A stretch of 64,000 nucleotides of DNA, from positions 1-64,000 of IMG/VR virus record IMGVR_UViG_3300022744_000020, one strand, 5' to 3'. The stretch's first letter is position 1; each line of letters begins with the position of its first letter. The translations under genes were made by a program, and so were the position numbers. The DNA is from a virus. Shown here in pieces: positions 47,001 to 55,698 of this stretch. Below the pieces are notes generated by a model. That model made no database searches. It saw only the letters and a list, made by a program, of their open reading frames with translations, and was not told where the DNA came from.

Positions 47001-50000
47001 CCATTCCAAGAGGAACTTCCGGCTTTGGAAATAGTACCTTCCGAAATCGCCGCTTCCAACTCCTTGAGAATTCGTACCTTTTCAGCCGTCAGCTCTGTCA
47101 AGCCATACGCCTTGAACTTAACTGCGTCAAGCGCTCCGAGGTGCCCCTCTTGCTTGATGGCCGAGTAACTCGCAACAGCCGCCTCTACGGTGATTTTGGA
47201 TCCAGCAAAAGCCACGTCAGTCTTAACGGTTTCTCCGGCAGACTCCTTCGAGGGTTTTCCGTCAGGCGCCAGGTTGGGATCTACGGGTCTTTCGGCGTTG
47301 ATCTTAACAGGCTCTAGTGGTGTCGCGGACTTACGCTTCACCTTATCCAAACCCAACTCTTGCATGACTTGTCGGATGATCGCTTGGACGTGACCACCGG
47401 AAGAAATGCCGAACTTGTAATCCAGATACGGACTCAGCGCCAAATGGTACGGACCATCTGGGAACTTCGCCAGATCAATGTACTGAAGGATTTTCTCCTT
47501 GTCCAGGGAAGAGATCTTATCCGTCGAATAACTACCAGCGATTTGCTTCATCGCTCCGGCAGTCATCAAGTACACTGGTTTGAAGCGTCTCTGATACCAG
47601 TCGAAGAAATGTTGAGCTTGTTGGGGATCAGTGTGATCCAGACCGAACAACCCCATGATTTCCTTCGATGGGAATTTCGATTCGTCGATCTTCACTCCGT
47701 CACCGGAAGAACCAACCAAAGGCTCAAGGTATCTCTCCATCGACAAGATGGCTTTGTATCCATCCTTGTCGTCCTTGTTGAGACCGTATTGAACCAGACG
47801 AATCTTGTCTTGAACCGTGAGTTGGTACTTGAAGTGCTGGTAGAGTTTGTAGCCACCGTAAGCGGCCAAACCCACACCCACTGCGGCAATCGTGACGGGG
47901 TTCGTCAGCAGCGCCAGCAGAGCGCTTCCACCCCCTGCTGCTGCGGCACCACCAGCTACGGTAGCTGCTCCTCCGGCTGCTGCCGCACCCGCCGTGGCGG
48001 CACCTGCGGCAGCAGCGCCAGCGGCTGCAGTACCCGCCGCTCCGACAGCCCCAGTAGCAGCAGCGGCCGCTCCGGTTCCCATTAAGCCACTGGCAACACC
48101 GCCAAACCCTGCGAGCCTTGCAGCCATTCCAAGAAGCTTCGTAAACCCAGTGAGTTTACTGAGTCCTTTAATTGCACCCAACACCCCCTTGCCCATGTCC
48201 ATGATTCCACGGATCCCGGCAAGCATGTCACCAATGCCTTCAAACAAGCTTTTCTTCTTGTCGTCGACTTTGTCTTTGACCTTTTGAATACCGCCCTTGA
48301 TCCGGTCTTTGAGAGATTTCTTTCCCTCAGCAGCCGCATTGGCGCGCTGGTCTTGCCAGGAACCATCACGGTCTCCGTCACCATCCTTGTCGTTCTTGGA
48401 TTTCGGAGCACCACCAGGAAGCCTCGTGTCGATCAGGTTGTAGATGTCAGTCAGAATGTCATTGGTCTTCTGGCTGGACATACCCAGACCCAGCAGAGGC
48501 CCTTCCCCAAAAATCTTTTCCCATCCACCCTTAGCGACACGTCCAGCAGCCCCACCAATCGCGGAGAGAACCTTCTTGCCTCCACGCCACATGGCCCCAG
48601 TGAGCTTTTTGGTCACGCCCCAAGCTGCAACGTGGGTTTTCCACAAAGCTTTACCCACGGCCGTGAGTGGCGACATCAGCTTCTGCAGAGGCGTCTTGAT
48701 CTTCTTTCCGTTTTCATCCACCAGACCTTGCTGGAGCATGTCGTGCGTTAAGATTTCATTGCCTTCCAAATCCATGACCGCGCCGTCGATTTGACTCGGT
48801 TTGAGAATTGGCTTCTGACTTACCTTGCTGATGTAGCCTCCGGCCTTCATGACGGCTGCGATCAATACTGGATTGGGTAAGCCCTTGACGTAAATGTCTT
48901 TGGGTTTATCCAAGAGTCCGTAGGCCCCTTTGGCAATCGTCCAGGGCAGTTTAACGGCTTTACCAACCATCTTGGTTTGCCACATGAGCATTCCAGGGGT
49001 GGCTTTTGCAATCGCCCCTACGACTTTACCCACTCCTTTGGTCAGAGCCCCAAGGGTGGCGGTTGCGCCATTCAGAAGCTTTTTGACCACACCCTCTTGA
49101 TAGTACAGCCTGGGGATTTCGTCCTCTTTGAGCAAGACATTGCCCTTGAAATCTTTGACCTCGCCCTTGATATCCTTGTGGGAACTCAGGGGTTTTCCAG
49201 ATTGTGCATCGTAGTAGAGTTTCTTCTTGAATCCGTCAGACGTGAGTTTAGGTTCGTCATCTTCCCCGTGGAGATAAACGTCTCGTGGTCCCAATCCCAA
49301 AGCCTTCTTGCCCAACCAGCCGATGCCTTGGAATTGTTTCTTTGTTGCCCACCATGCAGCCTTATTGATGCCAAGGACCGTAGATCCAGCCATGCCTAAA
49401 CCACGGCGAATCAAACCCTTCTTGGGAGATCCAGGAGTCGGTTCGAATTCCGGACCTTGTTCCTCTTCTTGTGCAGCTCCTGGCTTCTTGCGACGAAGGA
49501 GATTTCCAATCCAAGAGGATTTCTTTGAAGCGCCCTTGTTGCCACTTTGCAGCAGCTTCTCGATAGCTGTGAGTTTCTCCAGCGCTTTCTTCTGAATACC
49601 AACCAGGGCCGGATCAGCGCTTGACGCATCTTCCGAAAAAACACCAGGGCTACCGATAGATTCGGATTTCCCTGACCGTGCAGGCTGTTTGGGTTCAGTT
49701 CGAGTTGTCGCGGCTTGACCAGCGGGCCCAGTTTGTGAAGGCTGCGCCACGCTCGACACTCTCGGAGAGGCTACCGGATCCGCAAACGTTCGATTGGATT
49801 CAGAAGAACTCATTCCGAGCGTAGCCAACGCATTGTCTCTGACCTCTCTCGTCGTGCTTTGGAAGTCCTTGAGCTTTTGCTTGGTTTCGTCAGACTCGAC
49901 ATAACGACGAACATCCGAAGAAACTTCCGAAACTGAAGAGCTGACAGAGTCCATCAGCACTCGAGTGCCGGATTTCGGATTGCTGAGTTCTTCCGATGCT

Positions 50001-53000
50001 TTTTGAGCAGCCTTAATACCAGCCTCGGTAGCCGTCTTAGCAGCAGAGGACAAAGTCTTGAACAAAGATCCAGCCAGGGAGGATATTTCCTTCTTGGTTT
50101 TCTCCACTTGATCTTGGGTCTTCTGGGATGTCAGGGTTTTAGAAACCGCTTTCCCAGAACGTTGAGCAGCCTCAACGCCAGCCCGCACAGCTTGACCAGC
50201 AGAATCCGCTGCCTTTTGAGTTTTCGATTTCGGGACCTCGGTCTGACGGACTGTGCCCTCATCCGTAACTGAAGACTGAGGAGCGGCGACATCCGTTTGA
50301 GTCTGAACCATACCTTCAGCCGCAGGGCTTGGGGTGGGTGCCAAGCTTTGCATCGCTTGGTCTTTAATCTTACTTGCCCCACTTACTGCGTCTTGGTAGC
50401 TCTGGGCGGCCGCGTGCTGAACCTGATCAACGACCTGAGAAGCTCTTGAAACAATTGAAGCCGGTGGGTTAGGCAAAGGAGTCGAAGCGGGCAGCGGAGC
50501 GGGGGCTGAAACAACCGAAGCTGCGACAGCCGCACTTGCCGGATCACTCAAACCACGAACCACTTCGGCCGCAAATGTCTGCAGACTTTCCTGTACCGAT
50601 GTAGCAATCTTGCTAGAGATCTCTTTGGCTTGTTCGGCTTTACTCTCGACCAAATTACGGGCTGAATCCACTCGTTCCGAAACAGTCTCCGGAACGTTAT
50701 TTGGTACGTCCGTGATCGAACTCACCGAATCGGTCGATGTCGGGAGGTTATCCGGGCGTTTCGGACCCATCAACTCCTGCTGGAAATGCCGACGATAAGC
50801 CTGCATGATGACCCCAGCATCTTTATTGATGCCGTTTTCTTTTGCAGCTCTTGCCGCATCGCGGATCTTCTGGAGATCAAATCGACCATCGGTCTTGTAC
50901 GGGGCAAATTTATCCGGCTCAGAATCCTTGGGTGCGGAAGGTGGAGACTTCGGCTCGTTATTTGCCTGTAGGTCTTGAAGTCCTTGGGGAATTTCTTGGG
51001 TCTCTTGAGGGGTTGGGTCAGAATGCTCAGAGGTTTCTTTCGGCTGCCTTCTGAGTTTGGCTTTTTGCTCCTCCACCCAAGACTGACGACGAGTCGCACC
51101 ATCGATACTCGGCAGGTCCGCTCGATCTCCTGCTTTGCCTCGCGCCTTTGCTCCCTTGGAGGCTAATTGCGTCAACTCGTAAAAGGCTCGGGGATCGTGC
51201 CATTTGTTCTCTTTGATATACGCTTGGATCAGCTTGAAGACTTCTTCGGTCTTCAGTCCTTCCATTGCCTTGTCTTTGATCAGCGCGACGATCTTTTGCT
51301 TGTCCAATAAACCGTCCGTTCTCCAGGCGTCGAATCCATCATTGACCTTTTGAGTCAAGTTATCGATGTGGGAGCCGACCGTCGAGGTCACCGACTGCGT
51401 CGCTGTGGCAATGTTTTCACGAAGACCGGGAGTCCGCGTGTCGCCATTTTGATCCGCGCTACTTCCAGGCATTCTGATCGAAGAGATGCGACTCAGCAAA
51501 TCAGATCCGGCTGAGCCAACCTTCTCGGCAATCGCATTGATCTTGTCAATGATTAGCTCACCAATGCTGAGTTTGCCAACGTGCAACGAGTCTAACTTCC
51601 ATTGGGTGGGAAGGGTTGCTGCATTTCCCGACGGTTCTTGATTCGGTACAGGACCAGCACCCGTCGGGATATCCGCACTGGAGCCCGGCCCAACGTTGAG
51701 ATCTCCGATTGGAGCAACCTCCGAAATATCTCGGCGAAGCTGATCGCCAAAATGACTCGTGCTAGGACGAGCGTTGGGGAGCGTCGGCTTTTGCTTTTCC
51801 TGAGCGGACTGCATCAGTTCGGCCGTTCCCGTTTTACGAATCGTCAGGTCGATGATTTTCTGAGGATCGAGCTGCCCCCGCTCATCCATAAGTCCCAAAT
51901 CAATCAGGTCTCGACCATGTCCGAGCTTGTTGAGCTCTTCCATGATTTTTCGGGGATCCTTGATGGCCTCCCGCAATTTGAAGTATCCCGATTGAACCTC
52001 ATTAAGTTTCTTTTGATCCCCCTCCAGCTCATCGAAACGCCCCGACATGTGGGAGGTGATTTCCTGGCGAGTTTCGTGATCGGTTCCCCAATACTGATCT
52101 TCCTCAGCGTAGTTTTCACGATTGAAATGCTTATCGTTGATCGACCCATTCATCAATTTTTCTTTGAGTGCCACTTTGGCCTTCTCAGAAAGCTTGCCTT
52201 CAGGGTCGATCTTGGCAAACATCTCCTTGAACTTGTAATCGCTTCCTCTTTTCTCGCGCTCGCCCACCACGGTTTCAGCAAGGCGCTTGAGTTTTTCCGA
52301 TCGGTCAATGAGCTTCCCCGTCGACTGATCCACTTCGGTAAGCTCTATCGATTCATCGCCCGTGCGAAAGATCTGGACTTCTCTCAGAATTCGAGCCAGA
52401 TACCCTGGAATGATTTCATTGATCGAGCGTTCAGTTCTCTTGGTCATGCCAGCAGTAGGCATATCCAACTTGTCGGTAGAGCGGTCAGCGACCCTGGTGT
52501 CTACCCCAGAGCTTGGGATAAAATCAGCGAGCTCTTGCTTGACCATCCCCATCATCGTGGGGTCCCATTCATTCTGAGCGTCCTCTTTGAACTTTCTCAG
52601 ATCCGCACCAGCGTTGTTGCGTTTATTGATCAGCCATTCACTACCAGCGTTGATTTTCTGGGAGCCGTAGTCCAAACCGGCGTTGAGTTTGTCATTGAGC
52701 CAGCCGGATTTGGTATTGACTTTACGGTCCCGAGTGACGGCGTATTCTCTGATTCTTTTGCCAACCTTCTTACCCAGCCATTGGGTGCCGAAGCTGCCTG
52801 CGGCTTTGGCCGTTTCGACCTTGCCATCCAAAGGCATGCCGGCTTCTTCAGCCATCGCGGCGGCGTCCTTGGCCTGCTCGTGCATGTCGGCAGCGTCACG
52901 AACACCATCCTTGAATCCGCTGACGAGTCCATTAACCTTTTGAGTCGCCTTTTCTTTCAGATCTTTCAGTGCGGTCTCAATGAAAGCGTTGGCTCCTCCG

Positions 53001-53881
53001 AAGAGATTGTCCCCGATGGTCTGGACGATCTTTTGTTTGTTGTACTCTTTGAGGAATTCGACGTTGGTTTGTTTGACGAATTCAGGAAGGCCCGTGTTCT
53101 TGACGATCTTGGGGAAAGAGTCCAGTGTCATCTTCCCCGTAGAGTCACCAATCTTGACCAAGTCTTGAACAGCAAACAAAGTACGGTACGCTGCTTCAAG
53201 CTGCTTCTTTTGCAACTCAAGAGAAACGTTTCTACCCAACTGCTCCATCTTGGAAGTATCGACCTGGATTTGGCTGACCAGGGTCAGCATGTCCGTGTGT
53301 CGCTTCTGCTGGATGCCTTTCTCGATATCGCTCTGGGCTTCTTCCCTTTCTCGGGCCCATTCATCTCGCTGAATGTTGGCCTTCATCACCGAAGCGATTT
53401 GAGATTCAATGAAATTGTTTTGAATCTCCCCCTTGGAAGGGGCTCGATATACCGATTCCTCTTCGTTGGGTTCGCTTTTCCATTTATTCATCAAGTCTTT
53501 GACGGACTTGGGAACGTACTTGGATTCGGCCGGGATGATCTGGGTTGTGAGCTTCTTGAACTCTTTGATTGCGGGCTTGACCTCCTTGACGGCATCCCCG
53601 TAGAGGACTTGAGCGCTTCTGGAAACGCTCTTAGCCATGTCGTACGTTTCACCGTAGCCAGAAGGCAGAACATCCTTGAAGAGATTCTCCAAGAAGTTCG
53701 AGTCTTTCAGGCCGCTTTCAATGCCCGTCATCATGCCGTCGAGCACCTTCATCGAAGGGCTTCGATCGTCCGGAGGAGGCTCTGCATCAAACTCAAACGG
53801 ATCGCTGTCCAACTCCTTATCGAAATCAAAATCGTCCGGCGTCGCTTCTTGATGCTTAGGGGAGCGTGTGAAAATACTCAT
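44075..53881 (-). CDS. Giant tape-measure-like protein with M15 peptidase and SLT lytic transglycosylase domains
   Basis: A 3268-residue protein, almost 10 kb. The N-terminal ~1100 residues are long charged helices. Residues ~1530-1730 hold a duplicated ~75-residue unit (PRDVYLHG..., PKDIYVKG...). Ala/Gly-rich hydrophobic helices at ~1930-2020 look able to insert into a membrane, and another duplicated ~140-residue unit follows (~2020-2165 and ~2250-2390). Residues ~2527-2612 are an M15-type peptidase (RVNEATRTHAEQ, SLHGFGFAVDAHG, EDWHLEP: His, Asp and His zinc ligands). Residues ~2827-2954 are an SLT lytic transglycosylase (AVATVAVESGFDPKA with catalytic Glu ~2855, then GLGLNQFMPGTW, LGHFFGPYGAEKFL). 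It would run through the tail and open cell wall for DNA entry. No clear ribosome binding site precedes the ATG. Its place next to the RNAP genes matches the muralytic gp181 of phiKZ as I recall it. Confidence 0.88.
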   Translation of the reverse strand: MSIFTRSPKHQEATPDDFDFDKELDSDPFEFDAEPPPDDRSPSMKVLDGMMTGIESGLKDSNFLENLFKDVLPSGYGETYDMAKSVSRSAQVLYGDAVKEVKPAIKEFKKLTTQIIPAESKYVPKSVKDLMNKWKSEPNEEESVYRAPSKGEIQNNFIESQIASVMKANIQRDEWAREREEAQSDIEKGIQQKRHTDMLTLVSQIQVDTSKMEQLGRNVSLELQKKQLEAAYRTLFAVQDLVKIGDSTGKMTLDSFPKIVKNTGLPEFVKQTNVEFLKEYNKQKIVQTIGDNLFGGANAFIETALKDLKEKATQKVNGLVSGFKDGVRDAADMHEQAKDAAAMAEEAGMPLDGKVETAKAAGSFGTQWLGKKVGKRIREYAVTRDRKVNTKSGWLNDKLNAGLDYGSQKINAGSEWLINKRNNAGADLRKFKEDAQNEWDPTMMGMVKQELADFIPSSGVDTRVADRSTDKLDMPTAGMTKRTERSINEIIPGYLARILREVQIFRTGDESIELTEVDQSTGKLIDRSEKLKRLAETVVGEREKRGSDYKFKEMFAKIDPEGKLSEKAKVALKEKLMNGSINDKHFNRENYAEEDQYWGTDHETRQEITSHMSGRFDELEGDQKKLNEVQSGYFKLREAIKDPRKIMEELNKLGHGRDLIDLGLMDERGQLDPQKIIDLTIRKTGTAELMQSAQEKQKPTLPNARPSTSHFGDQLRRDISEVAPIGDLNVGPGSSADIPTGAGPVPNQEPSGNAATLPTQWKLDSLHVGKLSIGELIIDKINAIAEKVGSAGSDLLSRISSIRMPGSSADQNGDTRTPGLRENIATATQSVTSTVGSHIDNLTQKVNDGFDAWRTDGLLDKQKIVALIKDKAMEGLKTEEVFKLIQAYIKENKWHDPRAFYELTQLASKGAKARGKAGDRADLPSIDGATRRQSWVEEQKAKLRRQPKETSEHSDPTPQETQEIPQGLQDLQANNEPKSPPSAPKDSEPDKFAPYKTDGRFDLQKIRDAARAAKENGINKDAGVIMQAYRRHFQQELMGPKRPDNLPTSTDSVSSITDVPNNVPETVSERVDSARNLVESKAEQAKEISSKIATSVQESLQTFAAEVVRGLSDPASAAVAASVVSAPAPLPASTPLPNPPASIVSRASQVVDQVQHAAAQSYQDAVSGASKIKDQAMQSLAPTPSPAAEGMVQTQTDVAAPQSSVTDEGTVRQTEVPKSKTQKAADSAGQAVRAGVEAAQRSGKAVSKTLTSQKTQDQVEKTKKEISSLAGSLFKTLSSAAKTATEAGIKAAQKASEELSNPKSGTRVLMDSVSSSVSEVSSDVRRYVESDETKQKLKDFQSTTREVRDNALATLGMSSSESNRTFADPVASPRVSSVAQPSQTGPAGQAATTRTEPKQPARSGKSESIGSPGVFSEDASSADPALVGIQKKALEKLTAIEKLLQSGNKGASKKSSWIGNLLRRKKPGAAQEEEQGPEFEPTPGSPKKGLIRRGLGMAGSTVLGINKAAWWATKKQFQGIGWLGKKALGLGPRDVYLHGEDDEPKLTSDGFKKKLYYDAQSGKPLSSHKDIKGEVKDFKGNVLLKEDEIPRLYYQEGVVKKLLNGATATLGALTKGVGKVVGAIAKATPGMLMWQTKMVGKAVKLPWTIAKGAYGLLDKPKDIYVKGLPNPVLIAAVMKAGGYISKVSQKPILKPSQIDGAVMDLEGNEILTHDMLQQGLVDENGKKIKTPLQKLMSPLTAVGKALWKTHVAAWGVTKKLTGAMWRGGKKVLSAIGGAAGRVAKGGWEKIFGEGPLLGLGMSSQKTNDILTDIYNLIDTRLPGGAPKSKNDKDGDGDRDGSWQDQRANAAAEGKKSLKDRIKGGIQKVKDKVDDKKKSLFEGIGDMLAGIRGIMDMGKGVLGAIKGLSKLTGFTKLLGMAARLAGFGGVASGLMGTGAAAAATGAVGAAGTAAAGAAAAGAATAGAAAAGGAATVAGGAAAAGGGSALLALLTNPVTIAAVGVGLAAYGGYKLYQHFKYQLTVQDKIRLVQYGLNKDDKDGYKAILSMERYLEPLVGSSGDGVKIDESKFPSKEIMGLFGLDHTDPQQAQHFFDWYQRRFKPVYLMTAGAMKQIAGSYSTDKISSLDKEKILQYIDLAKFPDGPYHLALSPYLDYKFGISSGGHVQAIIRQVMQELGLDKVKRKSATPLEPVKINAERPVDPNLAPDGKPSKESAGETVKTDVAFAGSKITVEAAVASYSAIKQEGHLGALDAVKFKAYGLTELTAEKVRILKELEAAISEGTISKAGSSSWNGNPEVLVEKFAGLFGIVDTYYTEGDDWKKWFQKRFLPIWLKFHSLYVQHTGKNNYSGNVSDLKPDQQYDTAKQLAAMSDCWEVTASPFPNYRLNTDPTSTKNNLTFLEEIVKKVKLMEDARKATPPAGPKDTAEASRAIKDKLAGTTGAKQRTFAEISAERTQTAAAASDGEAKPTSTGGGGGSGPSTPGVSGASVGTLNMAGGALSDGRNGFSSMVMGPKVIMEGMNPTFVKLLSGAAEEYKQLTGKKLRVNEATRTHAEQVRLRQLYGKGAAVPGESLHGFGFAVDAHGPDLTEMDKLGLLKKYGLTRPVGGEDWHLEPVGIQLGISKYKDRPDLADAAIASGVGRGGGGWGSVRGTPLGSRNLEMATKILQAPATPNVTTKPVDPSAASPSTAAAATPAAQAAGAPGPSKPSSLISSPGGSSVPGSVGEKGAAKPMAALAQVAKTAPGTPSAPASKSRFETINLDGAAPASKAEGEKKPEAMSGGSTPLKSKVETAGNGGAAPGVKPIMAMSPPDTNPNPGTLPPLKTGSKQEVASMVASAAKMVGAPVDLAVATVAVESGFDPKAGVQGVTGLGLNQFMPGTWAETVEKYGSKYKGMSFNDPKDGPANALMGAHYVKDAEARIKQIVPNPTPTDIHLGHFFGPYGAEKFLKNLKTNDTLSGARIFPGPSQKPGNSSVFFKKNGETKTLREIYNEFGEKLKTKAAAHGVNVAAVTSSIPSAPKSEGKSSGSESAGPATSKESTTPTNAAPSATSVPAIVPRKEPSKAAEKASSRPWRDAGASSVATLAPTVPETAQTAYTPAEIPQPPRTSSSSGPVESSKERADGYPTMSFGDAPPREDRRKRIPAPNSFPEFGFGNASFEGGKNAQRPENPQIALAQASLEPISNLLRDSVETEKKILQKVTEYMKYVQDRDSRAEKQAPATAAQPISVPDESEQRKQTPQRAAPQFENGGLPSQTVYRAAAPVSMRRNY
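46710..47830 (-). repeat. Internal duplication in the tape-measure gene (unit 2)
   Basis: Two diverged ~140-residue copies at ~47390-47830 and ~46710-47140. Both carry K(I/F)..(V/K)..YGL, a helix with a central LxxExx, then GLFG(L/I) and the segment W(Y/F)Q(R/K)RF.P(V/I), then a S.L...K... helix and an SP.P/L.Y end. Limits are approximate. Confidence 0.6.
48676..49295 (-). repeat. Internal duplication in the tape-measure gene (unit 1)
   Basis: Two protein copies, ~49072-49295 and ~48676-48912, each ~75 residues, spaced by ~126 residues. Shared positions: P(R/K)D(V/I)Y, a Lys/Tyr strand, KP, an I.G.V.D..GN..L strand, and a (V/L)...E/N..KK end. Only the protein similarity is plain; the DNA has diverged. 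Confidence 0.7.
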
Positions 53882-54063
53882 GATTTTTGATTTGATTAAT
53901 TGAAGATGAGAAGATTCTTTTACTGTAGTGGGCTTAGGCTGTCCACAGTAAAAGAATCTTTTTGGTTCTTATTGGCTGCTCGTGAGCCAAGGGCGATATC
54001 GCCCGTCATGTCATGTGGCGCCCGCGCCGCAGTCAATGTCTTTTATCTCTGCTGGAGTAGCGC
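53882..54063. promoter_or_regulatory. Divergent leader between tape measure and RNAP beta'
   Basis: 182 bp between divergent starts. It holds a strong hairpin (53911-53960, listed separately). Both genes need promoters here or inside the flanking genes. CTGGAG is eight bases before the beta' ATG; the tape-measure ATG has no clear Shine-Dalgarno sequence. Confidence 0.45.
53911..53960 (+). terminator. Terminator-like hairpin in the divergent region
   Basis: A perfect 16-bp stem (AAGATTCTTTTACTGT with its complement) around an 18-base loop, followed by TTTGGTTCTTATT; with the stem's last bases the T-run is TTTTT. As it lies upstream of the beta' gene, it either blocks antisense or read-through transcription, or is an attenuator in the leader. 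On the minus strand the complement of its left flank reads CTCATCTTC, not T-rich. Confidence 0.6.
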
Positions 54064-55698
54064 ATGCGTTTTAAACAATTCACCCCATTGAACTTGGGGA
54101 TTTTGATCATCGAAGACCGTATCGCCAAAGTGACCAAGCCTGTCACCAGTTTGGATGACTTCGATGGGATGACAAAGAATTTTCACAAAGACGGTTTGTT
54201 CTCCCAAGAAATTTTTGGATTGGTCGGCTCGGACATGCGATTCAAGAAGTATTCTTGGATCAACATGAAGGTTGGGGTTCTTCACCCTGAGGCTCATTCA
54301 TGTTTGGTAGCTTTGAAAGGACTCTACGGCGGAATTCTCCGGGGGTCCGATTACGCCATTTGGGACGAAGAGAAGAAGGACTTTTTCAAAAGCAATGCGC
54401 TGGAGGGTCAGACCGGATACCAGTTCTTCATTGACCACTGGAAGGACATCGTCTTTGAGCGGAACAAGTCGGTTCAGCGATCAGAAATGATTGACTTCTT
54501 GGAGAAGTACAAAAACCGATTGGTGTTGGATCGTCTGTTTGTCTTCGCCGCCGGCTACCGCGATCTGGAGACTGACGACACGGGTCGTGCTACTTCGGAT
54601 GACGTGAACAAACTCTACAAGAAGGTTCTGGCGATCTCGAATACCGTGGACCCCACGACTCTGGAGTACACGCCAAACGCCTACAACACTCAGCGCTTCT
54701 CGCTTCAATTGGCACTGAACGAGATTTACGAATACGTTTTCAACATTCTGGACGGTAAGAACGGAATGTTCATGGGCAAGTACGCTTCGCGTGCTCTGTC
54801 TTATGGCACACGAAACGTGATCACATCGCTGAAGTTGGACAACTCCAGGTTGGGGGCCAAGGGTAATGTTCGTGCCAACCATGCCGGCATCGGTATTTAC
54901 CAGTTGGCAAAGGCAATTGAGCCAGTTGCTATCTTCCATCTGAAGAACGGCTTCCTCTCCAAGGTCTTCACGTCGCAGACGAGTCCAGCGCTGCTTTGCA
55001 ATCCCAACACGATGCGCTCTGAGAGAGCCATGGTGGAGACGAAGGATTTTGATCGTTGGATGACCCGTCCTGGTTTGTCGGATGTTATCAACTACTACGC
55101 CAACCCTGGGGTTCGAAACAAGCCCATCATGGTGGGAAGTTATTACCTGGGTTTGATCTACCGGGGTCCGGATAAGACTTTCAAGTTACTCAGTGGCATT
55201 GACGAGCTGCCACGAGGGAGAAATCCGGAAGACTGTAGTCCCATCACCTACACGGATCTTCTCTACATCGCCTTGTACCGAAGAGCTGAGAAATACCCGC
55301 TCTTCGTGACTCGGTATCCGATTGACTCGGATCGCTCTACATTCCCAGCCAAGCCGTATCTTTTCTCCACCATTGAAACGGAAGTAAGAAAAGAGCTGGA
55401 TGATCAGTGGCAAGAACAGCCTCCTGAATTCACCGCATACCAGTTTCCAGTTTCGACCAGCGATACGTTCGGCTCGCTGGCTCCTCACCCTGGACGACTG
55501 GCAAAAATGAAAGCGGACTTTGACGGGGACATGTCCTCGGCAAATTCCGTAATGGCTGAAGAATCTATCGAGGATGTGGATTCTTTAATGAATAACAAAC
55601 GTTTCTACGTCGGGGCTGATGGGCAGTTTGTGATCAACTGCGCTACCGACACTGTGAAATATGTCCTGATGGCCATGACCCGAAAGGTTTCCCAATGA
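54064..55698 (+). CDS. RNA polymerase beta' subunit, N-terminal part (catalytic)
   Basis: A 544-residue protein equal to the N-terminal half of beta'. Seen in order: DGLFSQEIFGLVGSD (about 43-57; equivalent of DGLFCARIFGPVKD); no zinc-ribbon cysteines after it; LHPEAHSCLVALKGL (as SPTAHIWFLKSL); RALSYGTRNVITSLKLD (as DYSGRSVITVGP); and HPGRLAKMKADFDGDMSSAN with the three catalytic aspartates D485, D487 and D489 that hold the active-site magnesium. The C-terminal half (bridge helix, trigger loop) is absent and must be a separate gene outside this window. In phiKZ the virion RNAP has a split beta', packed in the capsid and injected to transcribe early genes. The ribosome binding site GGAG is at eight bases. 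The stop overlaps the beta start by four bases. Confidence 0.93.
   Translation: MRFKQFTPLNLGILIIEDRIAKVTKPVTSLDDFDGMTKNFHKDGLFSQEIFGLVGSDMRFKKYSWINMKVGVLHPEAHSCLVALKGLYGGILRGSDYAIWDEEKKDFFKSNALEGQTGYQFFIDHWKDIVFERNKSVQRSEMIDFLEKYKNRLVLDRLFVFAAGYRDLETDDTGRATSDDVNKLYKKVLAISNTVDPTTLEYTPNAYNTQRFSLQLALNEIYEYVFNILDGKNGMFMGKYASRALSYGTRNVITSLKLDNSRLGAKGNVRANHAGIGIYQLAKAIEPVAIFHLKNGFLSKVFTSQTSPALLCNPNTMRSERAMVETKDFDRWMTRPGLSDVINYYANPGVRNKPIMVGSYYLGLIYRGPDKTFKLLSGIDELPRGRNPEDCSPITYTDLLYIALYRRAEKYPLFVTRYPIDSDRSTFPAKPYLFSTIETEVRKELDDQWQEQPPEFTAYQFPVSTSDTFGSLAPHPGRLAKMKADFDGDMSSANSVMAEESIEDVDSLMNNKRFYVGADGQFVINCATDTVKYVLMAMTRKVSQ

Noticed and set aside
51602-53890. A 762-codon plus-strand open frame opposite the tape-measure gene
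   Set aside because: It lies entirely antisense to a protein with clear domains, has no ribosome binding site of note and has a composition typical of a codon shadow.
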